Below are positions 61,320 through 64,000 of a stretch of DNA of 64,000 nt, one piece after another (positions within the stretch are counted from its first letter, which is position 1; the number at the start of each line of letters is the position of its first letter). The notes under the pieces were generated by a model, which did not search any database, had not been told where the DNA came from, and saw nothing but the letters and a program-made list of their open reading frames with translations. Both the position numbers and the translations under genes were made by a program. This DNA comes from Blastopirellula marina (GTDB lineage: Bacteria > Planctomycetota > Planctomycetia > Pirellulales > Pirellulaceae), in NCBI RefSeq assembly GCF_002967765.1, contig NZ_PUHY01000010.1:930001-994000 (forward strand), written 5' to 3'.

Positions 61320-62969
61320 CTAAATTGTAATGTTCAAGTTGCGGCTTTCTCGTTCGGCCTCTTTATTGACTTGCTCTGCTCTTGGCACTGAAGCCTCTTC
61401 TTCACCACTACCTGCAGGGCTCCACTGACGCGAGCTGCCGGAAGAGTTTCCGCTATCGGCTTGCTGATCGCCAAGATTGCTTGTACCGCCGTCGCTCGAA
61501 TCGTGTTGCCCCATCACATCGACGTCGAACTGTTGGACGTTGATATTGCTTTCTGCCAGCCGATCGCGAAGCTGCGGAAGGTGCTGCAGCAAAACCTGAC
61601 GCGTAGCGGGATTCTCGGCCTCGATCTTCGCCACCATGTTGCCATCCTCAAGCTTGATCTCCACCTTGAGCTGCCCTAACTCGGAAGGATTCAAGCGAAT
61701 CTTGATCGATTGCCCGGCAGGCGTTGACTCAACGGCCCGGGCAACGCGATTAATCAAGCGAATCTGTTGTTTTGGATCGAGGTGTGGTGTGGACTTAGCT
61801 TCCGTCGATTTCTGCAACGTACCACGCTGAAGTCCACGCTGGAGGAGTGATGCCAGATTGGTAATGTTGTTCGTCGATGGTGACGTCGATCCACTTGTGG
61901 AACCGATCTGATTTGAGCCAGATGCCGATGTCGCATTGCTTGCTACAATCGTTTCCTCGGCGCCTTGGGCGGTTTGATTCACCGCAGGAGTGGAGGTATT
62001 CGTGGTTTCGGTCGACACGACTGGCTGACCCGGGCCGTCCTGCTTTTCTTTCCGTCGGGCTTGCGGAGAGTCGTCACGGCCGCGTGGCGAATCGTCGCGA
62101 GATTCACTTTCGACATGCGATTCGTCGGCTGCCGAAGTTTCTGACTCGCCTGCGATGGTCTCCACACTTGAATCTGTCGTCTCGCGTTCTTTCGCGGTTT
62201 CGGAAGTCCCAGCAGTCGATTCGGTCGGTTCTGCTTCTATTGAGACCTCCTCAACTTCTTGCGTCGAAGATTCATCCTCTTCCTTCACAGAATCATCGGC
62301 CTTCACGGCATCGATTTCAGTCGTGCTGAATCCCTCCTGTTCGTCTTCACCTTCATTTGTCTCAGCCGAGGTATCGAGAGGCTGATCGGTTTCTCCAGCT
62401 TGACTGGCTTTTTGCTCGACAGAGACCGGCTTCTTCACATCGTCAGCAGCGACTTCCTTGCTGGTACTCTCTTTGACTTGTTCCCCTGAGTCCAAGGTAT
62501 CAGGAGCACCGAGTAATTGTTCGGTCTGTCCCGCCGATCCAGCGGTGTCTAAGGCAGCTTGATCGGCCTCTTCGGTTGAATTTTCGTCGTCCGATTTGTC
62601 ACTCGATAGTTCGGCGATGGCGGCAATGTCGTCCTGGTCGATGTCGCTTCGCTCAGCTTCTTCAGAAGACGGCACATCCTGCGGCGTCGGGTTTGTCGTA
62701 ACATACGATGCAGACGGATCGTCGTGTCGATCATCTTGCCACTGATCGTTATCCGAGGATGAACTGAGTGAATTGTCTTGTTGGCTTGTTGAAGGCGCGA
62801 GAGGTGCCACTGGATCGAGTGATTTACTCCCCTGCCCCAGCGAGGATCGTGCCGAATCCATGATCAAATCGAAGAACGCCATCGGATCGGCCGAGCGAGT
62901 CGACTGATTACGATTACCGTTGCCCCAACTTGGAATTGGATTCACCGATTGAGATGATGACGATTCCAT
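61320..62969 (-). CDS. fliK: Flagellar hook-length control protein FliK
   Basis: FliK measures hook length and triggers the FlhB switch. The 549-aa product is mostly low-complexity, rich in Glu, Ser, Thr and Asp (about residues 30-380), as is usual for the ruler region. The C-terminal FliK domain is clear: PAGQSIKIRLNPSELGQLKVEIKLEDG and RQVLLQHLPQLRDRLAESNINV. ATG at 62969 is preferred over a GTG nine bases upstream. It follows the MotE-like gene by 11 bp. Confidence 0.92.
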   Translation of the reverse strand: MESSSSQSVNPIPSWGNGNRNQSTRSADPMAFFDLIMDSARSSLGQGSKSLDPVAPLAPSTSQQDNSLSSSSDNDQWQDDRHDDPSASYVTTNPTPQDVPSSEEAERSDIDQDDIAAIAELSSDKSDDENSTEEADQAALDTAGSAGQTEQLLGAPDTLDSGEQVKESTSKEVAADDVKKPVSVEQKASQAGETDQPLDTSAETNEGEDEQEGFSTTEIDAVKADDSVKEEDESSTQEVEEVSIEAEPTESTAGTSETAKERETTDSSVETIAGESETSAADESHVESESRDDSPRGRDDSPQARRKEKQDGPGQPVVSTETTNTSTPAVNQTAQGAEETIVASNATSASGSNQIGSTSGSTSPSTNNITNLASLLQRGLQRGTLQKSTEAKSTPHLDPKQQIRLINRVARAVESTPAGQSIKIRLNPSELGQLKVEIKLEDGNMVAKIEAENPATRQVLLQHLPQLRDRLAESNINVQQFDVDVMGQHDSSDGGTSNLGDQQADSGNSSGSSRQWSPAGSGEEEASVPRAEQVNKEAERESRNLNITI

Positions 62970-62980
62970 GAAACTCACCC

Positions 62981-63679
62981 CTACTTTGCCTCAGGCTCAA
63001 ATTGCTTCAACTGATCCCGAGCGTCTCCCAGTATTTCTGTATCTGGCACACCGCGACGAATTTCGTCCAAGATATCGGCCAACTTCTCTTGTTCGTCCTC
63101 AGTGCGAAATTCACCCATGATCTTCTTACGCTTGTCGGTCGACATAGCCTTAATGATCTTTACGACGTCGATCATTGCCTTGTCGTCTCGTTCCAACATC
63201 ATCAAGATCTGCTCTTTTGCCTGGCGTGGATCGAGTGCTTCGAGCGTTCGTTGAACTTCTAGAATCGCGTCATCGAGCACGCCATCTTCCAAGGCTTTAA
63301 GTCGTTGATCGAATCCGTTTTTTAATTGATCGTAACGGCGGCGTTCTTCCATCAACCGCGATTGCATGTTTCGCAGGTTCTCGATCCCCGTATCGAGTGC
63401 TTGAATCCGGAAGTCGAGTGCAAGATGCCGCTCTGCTCGCTCGTCGATGATTTGCTGCATGTCGGGCTCTTCCCGATCGACTTCAGGCTGATCCTTGTTC
63501 TGAACTTCTTCCCGAATCGCTTCTTCGTCGATGCCGTAGACCAAGGCCATCAAGGAATAAAGTTTGTCCTTCGTAAATGTCCCTGAGTTGGCAAACATGG
63601 TCACACAAATAATCTGTGCTAACACGGTTGCCACACATAAGTAGGCGAAGAATGAACCCGCCATGCGAACCAAGGCCAT
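62981..63679 (-). CDS. MotE-like flagellar coiled-coil protein (MgtE N-terminal-like domain)
   Basis: A 232-aa protein with an N-terminal transmembrane helix (FFAYLCVATVLAQIICVTMFA), a coiled coil of about 90 residues (IDERAERHLALDFRIQALDTGIENLRNMQSRLMEERRRYD region) and a C-terminal helical domain resembling the MgtE N-domain (VQRTLEALDPRQAKEQILMMLERDDKAMIDVVKIIKAMSTDKR-KKI). Such proteins, encoded between fliJ and fliK, are called MotE in several lineages and act as chaperone or motor accessory proteins. Role here inferred from context. Confidence 0.75.
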   Translation of the reverse strand: MALVRMAGSFFAYLCVATVLAQIICVTMFANSGTFTKDKLYSLMALVYGIDEEAIREEVQNKDQPEVDREEPDMQQIIDERAERHLALDFRIQALDTGIENLRNMQSRLMEERRRYDQLKNGFDQRLKALEDGVLDDAILEVQRTLEALDPRQAKEQILMMLERDDKAMIDVVKIIKAMSTDKRKKIMGEFRTEDEQEKLADILDEIRRGVPDTEILGDARDQLKQFEPEAK

Positions 63680-63681
63680 GG

Positions 63682-64000
63682 CTAAACTCCTCTACGGCGA
63701 AATCCCGTCAGGGCAATTTCGTCCATCTGTTTCGCTTCCAGAGCTGCTTCCTTTTGGATATGCTGCTCGCGTTTCTGTTCTTTCAACTTCTCCAAGGTGC
63801 GAACTTCATGATCGGCGTCGATGAGGGCCTGCCGACGCTGCTGAATGTGCGGCATAAGTTGTTTCATCAACATCTGCTTTTCTTGGCCGGCTGCTTTCAG
63901 GAACATCACTTGACGTTGCGACGCGGTAACCAAGTCAAGATTCACATTACCTGACTGAGTTACTTCGCGCACGTATGTGTGTTGACCTTCGATCTCCTCC
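63682..64000 (-). CDS. fliJ: Flagellar export protein FliJ (5' end outside window)
   Basis: Coiled-coil export chaperone that connects the FliI ATPase to the gate. The frame is open to the window edge, so the N-terminus is missing; about 105 codons remain. The segment reads as one long helix (LVTASQRQVMFLKAAGQEKQ, RTLEKLKEQKREQHIQKEAA) and ends in DEIALTGFRRRGV, which matches the FliJ C-terminus. Encoded directly upstream of the MotE-like gene with a 2-bp gap. Identity rests on position and coiled-coil pattern. Confidence 0.82.
   Translation of the reverse strand, partial: EEIEGQHTYVREVTQSGNVNLDLVTASQRQVMFLKAAGQEKQMLMKQLMPHIQQRRQALIDADHEVRTLEKLKEQKREQHIQKEAALEAKQMDEIALTGFRRRGV

Noticed and set aside
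1-64000. CRISPR array, insertion sequence or prophage
   Set aside because: No regularly spaced direct repeats, transposase, integrase or phage structural genes were recognised anywhere in the window.

Overview
The window reads as chromosomal DNA of a planctomycete, probably of the Pirellulaceae (Blastopirellula, Bremerella or Rhodopirellula type). This is an inference from gene content: a DUF1559 pseudopilin, a planctomycete-type cytochrome c domain fused to a membrane module, a Tat-exported Gfo/Idh/MocA oxidoreductase, an OmpL-like porin with a Cys-rich stretch, several zinc-ribbon membrane proteins, and an NirB-NirD fusion. No rRNA, tRNA, CRISPR array, insertion sequence or prophage was recognised. 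Both window edges cut genes: ruvB at the left and fliJ at the right.

Layout. 1-5.7 kb: Holliday-junction genes (ruvC-ruvA, and ruvB further on, all minus strand), separated by two paralogous zinc-ribbon membrane proteins, a GxxExxY nuclease-like gene flanked by inverted repeats, tspO, and a 38-codon ORF behind a textbook sigma-54 promoter. 5.8-13 kb: cysS, ispF, a three-gene ABC-2 exporter, an MFS transporter and a CYTH protein. 13.2-16.5 kb: a TlpA-like thioredoxin and the nitrogen module glnB/amtB, each with its own sigma-54-type promoter. 16.7-22.7 kb: a metallo-hydrolase, a 77-aa protein, NAD(P)HX dehydratase plus larB, a sugar-type oxidoreductase and a zinc-ribbon membrane protein. 23-27 kb: ribF, nrnA, a cytochrome/membrane protein and a zinc-ribbon/coiled-coil protein. 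27.2-33.4 kb: assimilatory nitrite reductase as a single NirB-NirD polypeptide, a metallophosphatase/tetraheme cytochrome fusion, and a DUF1573 protein. 33.5-37.6 kb: O-antigen ligase-like and WecA-like glycan genes and DUF4416. 37.8-40.8 kb: porin with a long structured leader, and DUF1559. 40.9-50.5 kb: proS, a YhaM-like exoribonuclease, an LpxH-like phosphoesterase paired with a glycosyltransferase, RNase R and an M60-type peptidase.

50.5-64 kb is one co-directional flagellar block on the minus strand, in transcription order fliJ - motE-like - fliK - flgD - flgE - flbD - motA - motB - fliL - fliN - fliO - fliP - fliQ - fliR - flhB. It supplies hook construction, the stator, part of the C-ring and the export gate. 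fliM is missing from its usual place between fliL and fliN, and FliN has a long N-terminus with three copies of a FliM-like acidic/helical motif. The hook protein carries three tandem beta-sandwich-like repeats, and FlhB has NPTE where NPTH is expected.

The observations I rate highest are: (1) a sigma-54-driven small protein or small RNA at 1620-1882; (2) the GxxExxY gene bounded by 34-bp inverted repeats, a possible mobile cassette; (3) the modified FliN/FlgE/FlhB set; (4) a nested ~100-nt RNA fold in the porin leader; (5) a PII protein without the uridylylation tyrosine, next to amtB under sigma-54-type control.
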